Shown here piece by piece: positions 47,701-57,329 of a stretch of 64,000 nt of DNA (position 1 is its first letter; each line of letters begins with the position of its first letter). The stretch comes from Bacteroides mediterraneensis. GTDB taxonomy: Bacteria; Bacteroidota; Bacteroidia; Bacteroidales; Bacteroidaceae. A program made the translations under genes and the position numbers. The stretch covers positions 3,524,546 through 3,588,545 of the forward strand of contig NZ_LT635783.1 of assembly GCF_900128455.1 (NCBI RefSeq), given 5' to 3'. The notes under the pieces are model-generated. The model had not been told where the DNA came from. It saw only the letters and a program-made list of their open reading frames with translations, and made no database searches.

Positions 47701-49333
47701 CCATATCAATGCAGAAATGGCTCTACACCATTTCCCGCTGGAAATTGCCAATTCTTTCATACCCGACCAAATGGCTATCTTGAGTGGAGACATAGACGGA
47801 ACCATGAAGGTCTCGGGTAACAGCGCCAGCCCTTTGATGAACGGACAAATCAATCTGGACAGTGTGAATATCTACATTCCACAAGCTTCCCTGAATCTCC
47901 GTTTTGATGACAGACCTGTGGAGGTGAAAGATAGCAAACTGACATTCAACCGCTTTAAGATTTTCACCAAAGGGAAAACACCGTTTACCATTGACGGAAG
48001 CGTAGATATGGCAGACCTCAGTCAAATGAAAATGGATTTGAAAATGGATGCCAACAACTTTGAGCTGCTGAATGCCAAACAAACCAAACGTTCGCTCGTA
48101 TTCGGAAAACTATACGTAGACTTCCACTCTACACTCAAAGGTACTCCGGACAACATGACCATACGTGGCAACATGAATATATTAGGCAACAGTGACTTTA
48201 CCTATATATTACAGGATTCTCCTCTTACCGTGGAAGACAAGCTGGGAGAAACGGTAACATTCATGAACTTCAGTGATACGACTTCTGTCAACCGGAGAAT
48301 ATTACCGGCTCTGACATTGGGAGGTATCGACATGTTGATGACTCTCCACATTGATGAAGCTGTGCAATGCCGGGTCAACTTGGATGAGAAAGGAAGCAAC
48401 TATATGTATTTTGAAGGAGGGGGCGACTTATCTTTCCAATATACTCCCGCTGGAAGCATCATATTAAGCGGAAAATATTCTCTTCTGAGCGGAGAAATGA
48501 AGTACCAGCTGCCTATCATTCAGCTGAAGACATTCCACATACAAAGCGGAAGCTATATACAGTGGAGTGGAAATGCCATGAATCCGCAACTGAACATCAA
48601 GGCAACGGAAAGGGTACGTTCGTCTGTGACACAGGAAGGGCAGGCTTCACGTATGGTCAATTTCGATGTAGGCGTAAATATTACCAACACATTGGAGGAC
48701 TTGGGATTTACCTTCATCATCGATGCGCCGGAAGATGGTACCATGCAGAACGAACTGGCTTCCATGTCGGCCGAAGACAAGAATAAGGTGGCTGTCACCA
48801 TGCTGGTGACCGGCATGTACCTGACGGAAGGAAGTACATTAGGAGGTGGAGGCGGAAGCAGTGTGATGAACTCATTCCTGCAAGACCAGATTTCGAAAGT
48901 GGCCGGAAGCGCCCTCAAGACCATCGACGTGAACTTCGGCATCGAAACCAACAATGGCGAAGAAACCGGACAGACGAGCACGGATTATAACTTCCAGTTT
49001 GCCAAACGGTTCTGGAACAACCGTATCCGGGTTGTCATTGGCGGAAAGGTCTCCACCGGAAATAACGTACAACAGGATGAGTCTTTCATCGACAATATTT
49101 CATTGGAGTATCGTCTGGACAATAGCGGAACACGATATGTAAAACTTTTCCACGACAAGAACTATGAAAGTATCCTCGACGGAGAAGTAACCGAAACAGG
49201 CGTAGGTATCGTATTGCGTAAGAAAGTAAGCAAAGTAGGTGAATTGTTTATTTTCAGGAAAAAAGAAAAAGCACCCGTTGAAGCTGTAAAAAAAGAGGAA
49301 GATGAGAATGAAGATGAAAATAAAGATAAATAG
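44717..49333 (+). CDS. tamB: TamB-like translocation and assembly module protein
   Basis: A 1538-residue AsmA/TamB-superfamily protein. One N-terminal membrane anchor (GIVLASPFILFILLCILIYI) is followed by about 1300 residues of regular beta-strand repeats forming a periplasm-spanning groove, and a C-terminal TamB (DUF490) domain around residues 1150-1500 (for example GGDLSFQYTPAGSIILSGKY). Such proteins move phospholipid or help outer-membrane protein assembly between the membranes. The last 30 residues are a Lys/Glu tail. Its 3' end overlaps the tamA-like gene by about 32 bp, implying translational coupling. Confidence 0.92.
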   Translation: MKKYIKWGGIVLASPFILFILLCILIYIPPVQNFIVDKATAYASEATGMQIHIQRISLSFPLNLVVHETTVKNQKETLLDVEELTVRIQLLPLLKKQIEVDGVGLKNASVNTSNLIEGMSLKGSLEEFFLKSHGVDLTPETAVLNELTLKNADLKMCLADTTAQDTTQSAPTFWKFRLEKIDLHNVSFQMDMPLDTMNFGIVVKNASLRDGLVDLHKEAYSANKFKLLNSRLFYNSGNSAPQEKGLDPSHIVLSDVNLQLDSLYYQGNNIRALLHQFELKERSGLEITSSEGKLQADDKAIRVPGLQIKTPNSFITFNATADWSVTEQNQDGVLEGQLMAEIGKTDLFKLIPDMPKEFIQAFPSAPLQIRMDINGTLQDLKLATCQMKIADCFRMEANGTIKHVLDSISREGVINLNTNFYRMNFLESLTGGMLIPSGTQLQGKAQMKGNDLQAETRLNHKEGYVELDGKYNLLTEAYQADLNIDQLNLHNFMPMDSLFALSAQAHVKGKGFDFFSPRTWLKADAALSHLQYASHTLSGVQLHAGLKNSQANMTLNIKDNVMQISSQLDASLHPSRVKADGLIQIADLDLYGMGLVKTPFKTASNIDLHLNTNMKKSHGIRVSVKDIRLITEKQTYKTKDLHMGFTTARDSIHSFVNAGDLTFLFRSKGGIDELGYQFNKLTQAFDTQWKNRHIDPALLRELLPNAQLRIFAGKDNPVSNTLAIRKINFDRMNVNVQTSPENGLNASMNLYGLRTDSLALDTIFFNASQQTEKIILSSGIIANDKPFQEAFDITLHGDVDTNKINATIEYLNGKKECGVNIGMTAGLQKKGISLHINPFDPTLVYRKFTVNPDNYIYLRDDGRILADLSIHDEMRTGISLYSTPDSTAQQDLTLTLNQINIGEFKRVIPYMPDISGVINAEAHYVQTDGTDMISLENSVDQLAYNGIALGDWTLSAVYLPKQSGEQSINGFITRNNQEIASIDGSYFPAKEEGNDHINAEMALHHFPLEIANSFIPDQMAILSGDIDGTMKVSGNSASPLMNGQINLDSVNIYIPQASLNLRFDDRPVEVKDSKLTFNRFKIFTKGKTPFTIDGSVDMADLSQMKMDLKMDANNFELLNAKQTKRSLVFGKLYVDFHSTLKGTPDNMTIRGNMNILGNSDFTYILQDSPLTVEDKLGETVTFMNFSDTTSVNRRILPALTLGGIDMLMTLHIDEAVQCRVNLDEKGSNYMYFEGGGDLSFQYTPAGSIILSGKYSLLSGEMKYQLPIIQLKTFHIQSGSYIQWSGNAMNPQLNIKATERVRSSVTQEGQASRMVNFDVGVNITNTLEDLGFTFIIDAPEDGTMQNELASMSAEDKNKVAVTMLVTGMYLTEGSTLGGGGGSSVMNSFLQDQISKVAGSALKTIDVNFGIETNNGEETGQTSTDYNFQFAKRFWNNRIRVVIGGKVSTGNNVQQDESFIDNISLEYRLDNSGTRYVKLFHDKNYESILDGEVTETGVGIVLRKKVSKVGELFIFRKKEKAPVEAVKKEEDENEDENKDK

Positions 49334-51641
49334 CCGTTTCCTGACAGGACTTCTGCTGCTAGTGATAATGGCCGCATGTTCTACCACCAAGCATCTCCCG
49401 GAGGATGAGCTGCTTTACATCGGTACGCCTTCTCCTCAGATTGTAGGATACAACCCGGAGGATGAGGGGGAAGCCACTCTGGAAGAAGTACAGGGAGCTT
49501 TGAACGTGGCACCGAACAATTCCTTTTTCGGCAGCCCCAATCTTCGTATCCCTTTTCCACTTGGATTGTGGGTATATAACCGTTTCGAACGTTACGAGAA
49601 AGGCATCGGAAAATGGATTTTCAAGAAACTGGCAGCCGACCCTATCTATGTGTCGACGGTCAATCCGGAAACCCGTACCAAAGTAGCCAGCAACTTGCTG
49701 CGTGAAAACGGTTTCTTCCAAGGAAACGTAACGGTAAAAGTAGATACGGCCAAAAATCCCAAGAAGGCAAAACTACTGTATACCATTTATACGGGACAAC
49801 GTTACAAACTGGATTCAATAAGCTACGTGGGATTCTTTGGTAAAGCAGATACGTTGATTCAAAAATCCTATGAAGAGCGCTTGCTTAAAAGGGAGGATGA
49901 GTTTTCCGTCAGCAAACTGGACGAAGAAAGAAACCGGCTGGTGGAATTGTTCCGTAACAACGGGTATTACTATTATCGTTCCGACTTTATTACATTCTTG
50001 GCCGACACACTGATTCGCCCGGGATATGTCAATTTAAAAATCGTACAGAAGCAGAATATTCCGGAAGACGGATTGCGTACTTACTACATCGGGAATACGA
50101 AAATCAACTTAATCGGATACAATGGGGAACAGCCGGAGGACTCCCTGAATTTTCATAACTTCACCATCAATTATGCCGGGAAAAGACCAGGCATACGGTA
50201 TGGAGTGCTTCGCCGACGTTTCCTGTACCGTAGCGGAGAAACGTATTCGCAAATACGCCAAGACTATACACAGCAGGCTTTGTCAAGACTGGGGGTATTC
50301 AAGTTCAATGACTTTAAATATACTCCCCGTCCGGGAAAAGACACCCTGGACATTACGGTCAATGCCATGTTCGACCTGCCTTATGACAGCGAGCTGGAAC
50401 TGAATGTCACCACCAAAAGTACGAAACAGACGGGGCCGGGAGCAAAGTTCAACCTTTCAAAGAAGAATTTTAAAAGGATGGGTGCCTCATTGAACCTGGA
50501 ACTGTCAGGGTCTTACGAATGGCAGACCAGTTCTACGGTGGACGGTGAAAGTTCCGTAATGAATTCATACGAATTAGGAGCGGCGCTGTCATTGAACTTT
50601 CCCCGACTGATCCTCCCGTGGATACGAAACCGGGTAGACCCGTTCCGCTTTCCGTCGGAAACTAACTTCAAGATTTATGCCGAGCAATTAAATCGCGCAC
50701 GTTATTTCAAAATGTTATCATTCGGAGGAACCGTGTCCTACAGTTTCCAGCCCAAACGCAGTATCAAGCATACGGTCACACCGCTACATCTGGCCTTCAA
50801 TACCTTACAGAACCGTACGGCCCGTTTCGACTCCATCGCGAATGCCAACCCGATGCTGTTTCATAGCTTGGATGACCAGTTTATTCCTTCGCTGACTTAC
50901 ACCGTTACCTACGACAACAGTTTCCGGAAGAAAAAGAACCAGATATGGTGGGAAAACTCGTTGACCTCGGCCGGTAACGTAACTTCCATGATTTATGCAG
51001 CCTTCGGTCAAAAGTTCAGCACCAAAGAAAAGAAACTGTTGGGAACCCCGTTCGCACAGTTCCTGAAATACTCTTCAGAAATCCGGTTCCTTCACCATAT
51101 CAGTGAAAAGCAGCAAGTAGCCGCACGCCTCATGGGAGGAGTTATCTGGGCATACGGAAACAAGACAATCGCACCCTACAGTGAGCAGTTCTATGTGGGA
51201 GGTGCCAACAGTATCCGTGCTTTTACGGTCCGCTCCATTGGACCCGGAAGATTCCACCCCACGAACACTGCCAGCTATTCCTACGTGGACGAAACCGGTG
51301 ACATCAAACTGGAGGCCAATCTGGAATACCGTTTCCGCATTCTGTCGAATTTCATGGGAGGCAACCTGAACGGTGCCACTTTCCTGGATGCCGGCAATGT
51401 ATGGCTGATGCGGAAAGACGAGGCCCGTCCGGAAGCAGAATTCAGTCTGGATAAATTCTTCGACAGCATCGCACTCGGAACAGGAGTCGGACTACGCTAC
51501 GACCTCTCCTTCCTCATCCTGCGTCTGGACTTCGGAATCGCTCTTCACGTGCCTTACGAAACTGGTAAAAAAGGATATTACAACATTCCTCGATTCAAAG
51601 ACGGGATGGGAATTCATTTTGCCATAGGATATCCATTCTAA
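49302..51641 (+). CDS. TamA/BamA-type outer-membrane protein (Omp85 family), lipoprotein
   Basis: A 779-residue Omp85-superfamily protein. The signal ends in the lipobox IMAACS, unusual for classic BamA but seen in Bacteroidetes TamA-like proteins. Residues about 30-320 contain POTRA-like units, and the rest is a bacterial surface antigen (D15) barrel (QFYVGGANSIRAFTVRSIGPG is the L6-type region) ending in aromatic YPF. Starts at 49302, 49308 or 49314 all overlap the tamB end. Together with TamB it would form an envelope assembly pair. Confidence 0.9.
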   Translation: MRMKMKIKINSRFLTGLLLLVIMAACSTTKHLPEDELLYIGTPSPQIVGYNPEDEGEATLEEVQGALNVAPNNSFFGSPNLRIPFPLGLWVYNRFERYEKGIGKWIFKKLAADPIYVSTVNPETRTKVASNLLRENGFFQGNVTVKVDTAKNPKKAKLLYTIYTGQRYKLDSISYVGFFGKADTLIQKSYEERLLKREDEFSVSKLDEERNRLVELFRNNGYYYYRSDFITFLADTLIRPGYVNLKIVQKQNIPEDGLRTYYIGNTKINLIGYNGEQPEDSLNFHNFTINYAGKRPGIRYGVLRRRFLYRSGETYSQIRQDYTQQALSRLGVFKFNDFKYTPRPGKDTLDITVNAMFDLPYDSELELNVTTKSTKQTGPGAKFNLSKKNFKRMGASLNLELSGSYEWQTSSTVDGESSVMNSYELGAALSLNFPRLILPWIRNRVDPFRFPSETNFKIYAEQLNRARYFKMLSFGGTVSYSFQPKRSIKHTVTPLHLAFNTLQNRTARFDSIANANPMLFHSLDDQFIPSLTYTVTYDNSFRKKKNQIWWENSLTSAGNVTSMIYAAFGQKFSTKEKKLLGTPFAQFLKYSSEIRFLHHISEKQQVAARLMGGVIWAYGNKTIAPYSEQFYVGGANSIRAFTVRSIGPGRFHPTNTASYSYVDETGDIKLEANLEYRFRILSNFMGGNLNGATFLDAGNVWLMRKDEARPEAEFSLDKFFDSIALGTGVGLRYDLSFLILRLDFGIALHVPYETGKKGYYNIPRFKDGMGIHFAIGYPF

Positions 51642-51707
51642 TCTCCGGCAACCGGATTGACAAGAAAATTTAATGCAATTACAGATTATGGTATCAAAAT
51701 AATTACC

Positions 51708-51715
51708 TACCTTTG
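51708..51715 (+). promoter_or_regulatory. Candidate -7 box ahead of the nuo operon
   Basis: TACCTTTG matches TAnnTTTG, 32 bp upstream of the small gene at 51747. It is the only such match between tamA and nuoA that I found, so it may drive the nuo genes too. Confidence 0.5.
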
Positions 51716-51746
51716 CAGCGTTTTTGAAGGTATTAAGGTTTGTGGA

Positions 51747-52151
51747 ATGAATAAGTGGAAGATTTTTGCTTTTCTATCAATAATCACTCTTATGACATTA
51801 TTCATAGGAGGTGACCTTTATGCCTTCTATCCAGACTTCCGGCAAGAAGAAAATGCAGTAAAAGAACAAACAGAAAGCTGCATCCATTCGCATCCAGACC
51901 ATACTACTTCAAAAGCTGTGGAGCATTTGATTTCCAACGGGAAAGCAAACATTCCTCATAAATTTCTGTGCGTACAGGCACAAAAGGAGTTTGACGGGAA
52001 ATTTTTCCTTACGGCTTGCTGGACAAAAGAATATCTGACACACAGGCCTCCTCTTTATTTGCATACCTCCTATCAAAAGCATTCTAAACACCCTTATACA
52101 CATTTAAATCGAATCTACTATTTATATACCCTCGAAAAAATCCTGATTTAA
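51747..52151 (+). CDS. Small hypothetical protein with one N-terminal membrane segment
   Basis: 134 residues from the ATG at 51747; the frame is open further upstream but crosses the promoter. One hydrophobic segment (IFAFLSIITLMTLFIGGDL) near the N-terminus is followed by a His- and Lys-rich soluble part (SCIHSHPDH, HTSYQKHSKHPYTH). I recognise no family. It lies 109 bp before nuoA on the same strand and may be co-transcribed. The His clusters could bind metal, but this is a guess; whether it is translated is uncertain. Confidence 0.5.
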   Translation: MNKWKIFAFLSIITLMTLFIGGDLYAFYPDFRQEENAVKEQTESCIHSHPDHTTSKAVEHLISNGKANIPHKFLCVQAQKEFDGKFFLTACWTKEYLTHRPPLYLHTSYQKHSKHPYTHLNRIYYLYTLEKILI

Positions 52152-52260
52152 TACTATCTAAGATTCTTCACTGTTTCGGATACACCACTTGGACAAACAG
52201 AGGTTTGACGTATCAGAAACAGCCACACCTATTTATGTATCATCAAAAATTCTTAGATAT

Positions 52261-52611
52261 ATGTTTTTTACATTTATTATTGTAGTTATTCTGACAGCCG
52301 TCGTTCTTGTCGCTGCAGCAATGGCCATTGCAAAGTTACTTGCTCCAAGGTCATTCAACCCCCAGAAGGGAGAGCCGTACGAATGTGGTATCCCTACTCG
52401 CGGACAATCATGGGTACAGTTCAGAGCTGGTTACTACCTGTTCGCTATCCTGTTCCTGATGTTCGACATCGAAACGGTATTTCTTTTCCCGTGGGCAGTA
52501 GTGGCAAGTCAGGTAGGAGTATATGCACTGGTCAGTGTAGGATTCTTCTTGGTTGTCTTAATTTTAGGCCTGGCATACGCCTGGCGGAAAGGAGCGCTTG
52601 AATGGAAGTAA
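52261..52611 (+). CDS. nuoA: NADH-quinone oxidoreductase subunit A
   Basis: 116 residues, three membrane helices, a small membrane-arm subunit of complex I. The conserved loop [15 protein letters not shown] between helices 1 and 2 includes the family Cys, and [14 protein letters not shown] is the helix 2 signature. I chose the ATG at 52261, which gives the usual length; a TTG 24 codons upstream gives an atypical N-terminus. Its end overlaps nuoB by 10 bp. Confidence 0.93.
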   Translation: MFFTFIIVVILTAVVLVAAAMAIAKLLAPRSFNPQKGEPYECGIPTRGQSWVQFRAGYYLFAILFLMFDIETVFLFPWAVVASQVGVYALVSVGFFLVVLILGLAYAWRKGALEWK

Positions 52612-53192
52612 AAAAAGCAACCTCCATCCGTTCTATGAAGTACGAAGACTTCAAGAACAACGATTATTTGGAAGAGATGGTACGTCGTCTGAACATGGAC
52701 GGGGCAGGTATCATCTTAGGTACAGTAGACGAACTGATCAACTGGGGGCGAAGCAATTCTTTGTGGAGCCTTACCTTCGGAACCAGCTGTTGCGCCATCG
52801 AGTTCATGGCCTTGGGAGCAGCCCGCTATGACATGGCCCGCTTCGGATTTGAAGTAACCCGTAACTCTCCTCGTCAGGCAGACATGATTATGGTACTGGG
52901 AACCATCACCTACAAGATGGCTCCGGTATTAAAACGTCTGTACGACCAGATGGCCGAACCGAAATACGTGGTGGCAGTAGGCGGATGTACTATTTCCGGT
53001 GGTCCGTTCATCAAATCCTATCACGTTGTAAACGGTATTGACAAAATTATCCCGGTAGACGTATATATTCCGGGATGTCCTCCACGACCGGAAGCCTTCT
53101 TCTACGGAATGATGCAACTCCAGCGTAAAATCAAAGTGGAACGTTTCTTAGGAGGCGTAAACCGCAAAGAAAAAGAGGAATCAACCAAGTAA
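52602..53192 (+). CDS. nuoB: NADH-quinone oxidoreductase subunit B
   Basis: 196 residues; the subunit that carries cluster N2, the last [4Fe-4S] centre before quinone. Ligand Cys are visible in [18 protein letters not shown] and [10 protein letters not shown]. It is peripheral, docked on NuoCD and NuoH. The gene overlaps nuoA and is followed by nuoCD after 8 nt. Confidence 0.96.
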   Translation: MEVKKATSIRSMKYEDFKNNDYLEEMVRRLNMDGAGIILGTVDELINWGRSNSLWSLTFGTSCCAIEFMALGAARYDMARFGFEVTRNSPRQADMIMVLGTITYKMAPVLKRLYDQMAEPKYVVAVGGCTISGGPFIKSYHVVNGIDKIIPVDVYIPGCPPRPEAFFYGMMQLQRKIKVERFLGGVNRKEKEESTK

Positions 53193-53200
53193 AAAAGAAA

Positions 53201-54826
53201 ATGCAAATGGAAATTGAAAAAATAAAACGCATTACTCCTGAAGCGGAAATCAGCCAGGCTGGTGAAACGGTGGTCAAAATACCGGCAGACAAGCTGCATG
53301 CCACAGCCAAAGCCCTGCACGATGACAAAGAGGAGCCCATGGATTTCTTGCGTGACATCGTAGGAATGGACTGGGGAGAAGAAGGGCTTGGAGCGCTCTA
53401 TCTTTTGGAGTCTACTCGCACAGGAGCCAAAATCATCCTCAAATCTGTAGCAGCCGACCGGGAAAAAGCATTTTTACCGACTGTTAGTGATTTGTGGAAA
53501 ACAGCCCTCATCAAAGAGCGTGAAGTGTACGACTTTTTCGGCATCTGCTTCCTGAACCATCCGGATATGCGCCGTATCTTCCTGCGTGAAGACTGGAAAG
53601 GTTATCCGATGCGCAAGGATTATGACATGAACTCCAATCCGCTGCAGATGGACAACGAAGAGAACGCCGACCTCACCGACGAATACTTCCTCCGCCCGGA
53701 CGGTACACTCGAAGGACGCAAAAACGTAGTGTTTGGAGAAGATGACTTCGTAGTGAACATCGGTCCTCAGCACCCTTCTACGCATGGTGTATTGCGTATG
53801 CGCACCTCACTCGACGGTGAAAACATCCGCAAGATTGACCCGATTCTGGGCTACATCCACCGAGGCATCGAGAAAATGAACGAAAGCCTGACTTATCCGC
53901 AGACATTGGCCCTGACCGACCGTCTGGATTACCTGAGTGCCCATCAGAACCGTCACGCCTTGTGTATGTGTATCGAAAAGGCGGCGGGAATCGAAATCCC
54001 GGAACGTGCCTTGTATATCCGTACCATCATGGACGAACTGCAACGTATCGATTCTCACCTGCTGTTCTATTCTTGTCTGGTGATGGATATGGGTGGACTG
54101 ACTCCGTTCTTCTATGGTTTCCGTGAACGTGAAATGATTCTGGATATCTTTGAAGAAACTACTGGAGGACGTCTGATTCAGAACTATAACATGATTGGAG
54201 GTGTACAGGCCGACATTCATCCCACTTTCCAGCAGAAAGTGAAAGAATTCATCAAGCACCTGCGCAGTGTCATTCAAGATTATCACGACATCTTCACTTC
54301 CAACGTCATCGCCGACACCCGTCTGAAAGGCGTGGGAATTCTGTCAAAGGAAGATGCCATCTCACTGGGTTGTACGGGAGGTACCGGACGTGCTTCCGGA
54401 TGGGCCAACGACGTACGCAAACATCATCCTTATGCCCTGTATGACAAGGTAGACTTCAAGGAAATCACTTATACAGAGGGAGACTCCTTTGCCCGTTACA
54501 TGGTACGTATGGACGAAATCATGGAATCTTGTCACATCATCGAACAGCTGATTGACAACATTCCGGAAGGCGAATTCCGGGCAAAGACCAAACCTATCAT
54601 CAAGTTGCCGGGAGGCGTGTTCACTTCCTCAGTTGAGACCAGCCGTGGAGAGTTCGACGTGGTGCTCGAGAGCCATGGAGACAAGGTGCCTTACCGCCTG
54701 CACTACCGCTCTACGGGACTTCCATTGGTTCATGCCATGGATACGGTTTGCCGCGGAACAAAGATCGCAGACTTAATCGCCATTGGAGGTACACTCGACT
54801 TTGTCATTCCTGACATTGACCGATGA
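53201..54826 (+). CDS. nuoCD: NADH-quinone oxidoreductase subunits C and D, fused
   Basis: A 541-residue fusion. Residues 1-145 are the NuoC (30-kDa) part with the signature EREVYDFFGICFLNHPDMRR; from about 180 on is NuoD (49-kDa), with GPQHPSTHGVLRMRTS and LGYIHRGIEKMNE, which form the quinone-binding cavity with NuoB. The fusion is also known in E. coli. A 57-nt gap separates it from nuoH. Confidence 0.96.
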   Translation: MQMEIEKIKRITPEAEISQAGETVVKIPADKLHATAKALHDDKEEPMDFLRDIVGMDWGEEGLGALYLLESTRTGAKIILKSVAADREKAFLPTVSDLWKTALIKEREVYDFFGICFLNHPDMRRIFLREDWKGYPMRKDYDMNSNPLQMDNEENADLTDEYFLRPDGTLEGRKNVVFGEDDFVVNIGPQHPSTHGVLRMRTSLDGENIRKIDPILGYIHRGIEKMNESLTYPQTLALTDRLDYLSAHQNRHALCMCIEKAAGIEIPERALYIRTIMDELQRIDSHLLFYSCLVMDMGGLTPFFYGFREREMILDIFEETTGGRLIQNYNMIGGVQADIHPTFQQKVKEFIKHLRSVIQDYHDIFTSNVIADTRLKGVGILSKEDAISLGCTGGTGRASGWANDVRKHHPYALYDKVDFKEITYTEGDSFARYMVRMDEIMESCHIIEQLIDNIPEGEFRAKTKPIIKLPGGVFTSSVETSRGEFDVVLESHGDKVPYRLHYRSTGLPLVHAMDTVCRGTKIADLIAIGGTLDFVIPDIDR

Positions 54827-54883
54827 TATTCCGGTCAAACAAGTGGACAATCATCACAGTAAAACTGAAAAATTAAAAGAAAT

Positions 54884-55975
54884 ATGTTTTTAGATTATTA
54901 TAATTTCAGCCCGCTGCTCATGCAGATTCATGCCTTTCTGTGCAGTGTGATGCCCGAGTGGCTGGCACTTACCCTTGAAGGCCTCGTGGTTGGCGTGTTC
55001 ATCCTCGTCATGTACGCCGTACTGGCCATCATCCTTATCTATATGGAGCGTAAAGTCTGTGCGGCTTTCCAGTGCCGTATCGGTCCGAACCGTGTAGGAG
55101 GAAAAGGCGGATTGCTACAGGTTCCGGCCGACGTATTGAAAATCCTGACCAAGGAAATCATCAGCCTGAAAAATTCCGACCATTTCCTGTACAACCTGGC
55201 TCCGTTTCTGGTCATTCTGGCCTCTATCCTCACCTTCTCCTGCCTGCCATGGAACAAAGGAGGAGAAATCCTGCACATGAACATCGGTATCTTCTTCGTG
55301 CTGGCGGCTTCTTCCATCGGTGTATTGGGTATCCTGCTGGCCGGATGGAGTAGTAACAGCAAATATACGCTGATTGGTGCCGTACGAAGTGGTGCCATGA
55401 TTATCAGTTACGAACTTTCCATCGGCCTCAGCGTATTGACCATGGTGGTTATGAGCGGAGCCATGGACATCCAGACCATCGTAGAAGGACAGGCCAACGG
55501 ATGGAACATTTTCAAGGGACATATCCCAGCCATCATGGCGTTCATCATCTATCTGATTGCCGGTAATGCAGAAGCCAACCGTGGCCCGTTCGACCTGGCC
55601 GAAGCAGAACAGGAGCTGACCGCCGGATACCATACGGAATATTCCGGTATGCACTTCGGATTCTTCTATCTGGCCGAATATCTGAACTTGTTTATCACAG
55701 CCGGTATCGCTACCACTCTGTTCCTGGGTGGATGGATGCCTTTGCACATTGCCGGACTTGACGGTCTGAACATGGTGATGGACTACATCCCCGGATTTGT
55801 CTGGTTTATCGGGAAGACTTTCTTCATCGTCTTCCTGCTGATGTGGATTCGCTGGACTTTCCCACGTCTGCGTATCGACCAGGTGCTGACACTGGAATGG
55901 AAATACCTGATGCCGCTTTCACTGGTGGTTTTGTTACTGATGACCGTATGCAAAGTGTGCGGCCTGACATTTTGA
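54884..55975 (+). CDS. nuoH: NADH-quinone oxidoreductase subunit H
   Basis: 363 residues, about eight membrane helices; the heel subunit that helps form the quinone channel and couples redox to proton transport. Conserved loops: [18 protein letters not shown] after helix 1, and the acidic loop [19 protein letters not shown]. Confidence 0.96.
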   Translation: MFLDYYNFSPLLMQIHAFLCSVMPEWLALTLEGLVVGVFILVMYAVLAIILIYMERKVCAAFQCRIGPNRVGGKGGLLQVPADVLKILTKEIISLKNSDHFLYNLAPFLVILASILTFSCLPWNKGGEILHMNIGIFFVLAASSIGVLGILLAGWSSNSKYTLIGAVRSGAMIISYELSIGLSVLTMVVMSGAMDIQTIVEGQANGWNIFKGHIPAIMAFIIYLIAGNAEANRGPFDLAEAEQELTAGYHTEYSGMHFGFFYLAEYLNLFITAGIATTLFLGGWMPLHIAGLDGLNMVMDYIPGFVWFIGKTFFIVFLLMWIRWTFPRLRIDQVLTLEWKYLMPLSLVVLLLMTVCKVCGLTF

Positions 55976-55991
55976 TTAAAAAATTTTGGAT

Positions 55992-56441
55992 ATGAATGAA
56001 TTGAAAGAATATTTAAAAGGATATGTCGGTGGAGTAAAGAGCCTGCTGGTAGGTATGCGTACCTCCATGAAAGTGTTCTGCCAGAAGAAAGTAACCGAAC
56101 AGTATCCGGAGAACCGCCACACGACTCTCCATATTCCGGAACGTCACAGAGCCATGCTCGAAATGCCGGTCGATGAGAACGGAAACAACCGGTGCATTGC
56201 CTGCGGCCTGTGCCAGATGAACTGTCCGAACGGAACCATCCGCCTGACCACGGAAATGCGGGAAACTGAAGACGGCAAAAAGAAAAAAGTACTGGTGAAA
56301 TACGAATACAACCTGGGATCATGCATGTTCTGCATGCTGTGCGTCAATGCCTGCCCGCACGATGCCATCCGGTTCACGAATGACTTCGAGAATGCGGTAT
56401 TCCAGAAAGAGAAACTCGTAATGACACTGAACAAGAAATAA
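55992..56441 (+). CDS. nuoI: NADH-quinone oxidoreductase subunit I
   Basis: 149 residues, an 8Fe ferredoxin-like subunit carrying clusters N6a and N6b. Two CxxCxxCxxxC motifs are visible: CIACGLCQMNCPNG and CMFCMLCVNACPHDA. The ATG at 55992 is chosen over the TTG two codons upstream. With NuoEFG not in this operon, NuoI is the likely entry point of electrons from an external donor such as ferredoxin (inference). Confidence 0.95.
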   Translation: MNELKEYLKGYVGGVKSLLVGMRTSMKVFCQKKVTEQYPENRHTTLHIPERHRAMLEMPVDENGNNRCIACGLCQMNCPNGTIRLTTEMRETEDGKKKKVLVKYEYNLGSCMFCMLCVNACPHDAIRFTNDFENAVFQKEKLVMTLNKK

Positions 56442-56457
56442 ATAAAACGAAACGGAT

Positions 56458-56973
56458 ATGAATATATCACTTCAAGAAATCGTATTTTATATCGTAGGTG
56501 CCTGTATCATTGTCAGCTCCATTCTGGCTGTCACTACAGGAAGACTGCTGCGTGCAGCCACTTACCTGCTGTTCGTCCTTTTCGGCACAGGAGCCATCTA
56601 CGGAATTCTGGGTTACACCTTCCTGAGTGCAGTCCAGCTGATGGTGTATGCCGGAGGTATCGTGGTATTGTATGTGTTCTCTATTTTGCTGACCCAGTCG
56701 GACAAAAATATGAAATACCGGCAAAACCGTGCCAAACTCATCAGCGTACTGATAACCACCGTGGTGGGAGCCGTGCTGGTACTCTTCCTGGTCATGACCA
56801 ACGGATTTGCCCTGAACCTGATTCCACAGGGAGTGGAACTTCCGGTCGACCAGATTGGACACGCTTTGATTGGTACCGACAAATACCAGTTCGTCCTGCC
56901 GTTTGAAGCCGTCAGCGTATTGTTATTAGCTTGTATGATTGGTGCGATATTGATTGCACGCAAAGAAAAATAA
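56458..56973 (+). CDS. nuoJ: NADH-quinone oxidoreductase subunit J
   Basis: 171 residues, five membrane helices. It has the NuoJ third-helix region GYTFLSAVQLMVYAGGIVVLY split here as FLSAVQLMVYAGGIVVL, a flexible helix thought important in coupling. It is 12 nt before nuoK. Confidence 0.94.
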   Translation: MNISLQEIVFYIVGACIIVSSILAVTTGRLLRAATYLLFVLFGTGAIYGILGYTFLSAVQLMVYAGGIVVLYVFSILLTQSDKNMKYRQNRAKLISVLITTVVGAVLVLFLVMTNGFALNLIPQGVELPVDQIGHALIGTDKYQFVLPFEAVSVLLLACMIGAILIARKEK

Positions 56974-56985
56974 TACAGTAAGATT

Positions 56986-57303
56986 ATGGAAATAGAAATT
57001 CATGTAGTTCACTACCTCGTCATCAGCACCGTCATGCTTTTCTGCGGCATCTATGGTTTCTTCACCCGCAAGAACCTGCTGGCACTGCTGATTTCAGTAG
57101 AATTGATGCTCAATGCCACCAACATCAATTTCGCGGTATTCAACCGTTATCTTTTCCCCGGACAACTGGAGGGGCATTTCTTCAGCCTGTTCGGAATAGC
57201 CATCGCCGCAGCCGAAACCGCCGTGGCCATTGCCATCATTATTAATGTGTATCGCAACCTGAAACAGGTGCTTACCGATGATATAACCGATTTGAAAGGA
57301 TAA
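56986..57303 (+). CDS. nuoK: NADH-quinone oxidoreductase subunit K
   Basis: 105 residues, three membrane helices, a small antiporter-like subunit. The acidic residues for proton transfer are visible in ISVELMLNATNINF and AAAETAVAIAI. Confidence 0.95.
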   Translation: MEIEIHVVHYLVISTVMLFCGIYGFFTRKNLLALLISVELMLNATNINFAVFNRYLFPGQLEGHFFSLFGIAIAAAETAVAIAIIINVYRNLKQVLTDDITDLKG

Positions 57304-57329
57304 CTTTCTTATACATTATTAAATTGCTT

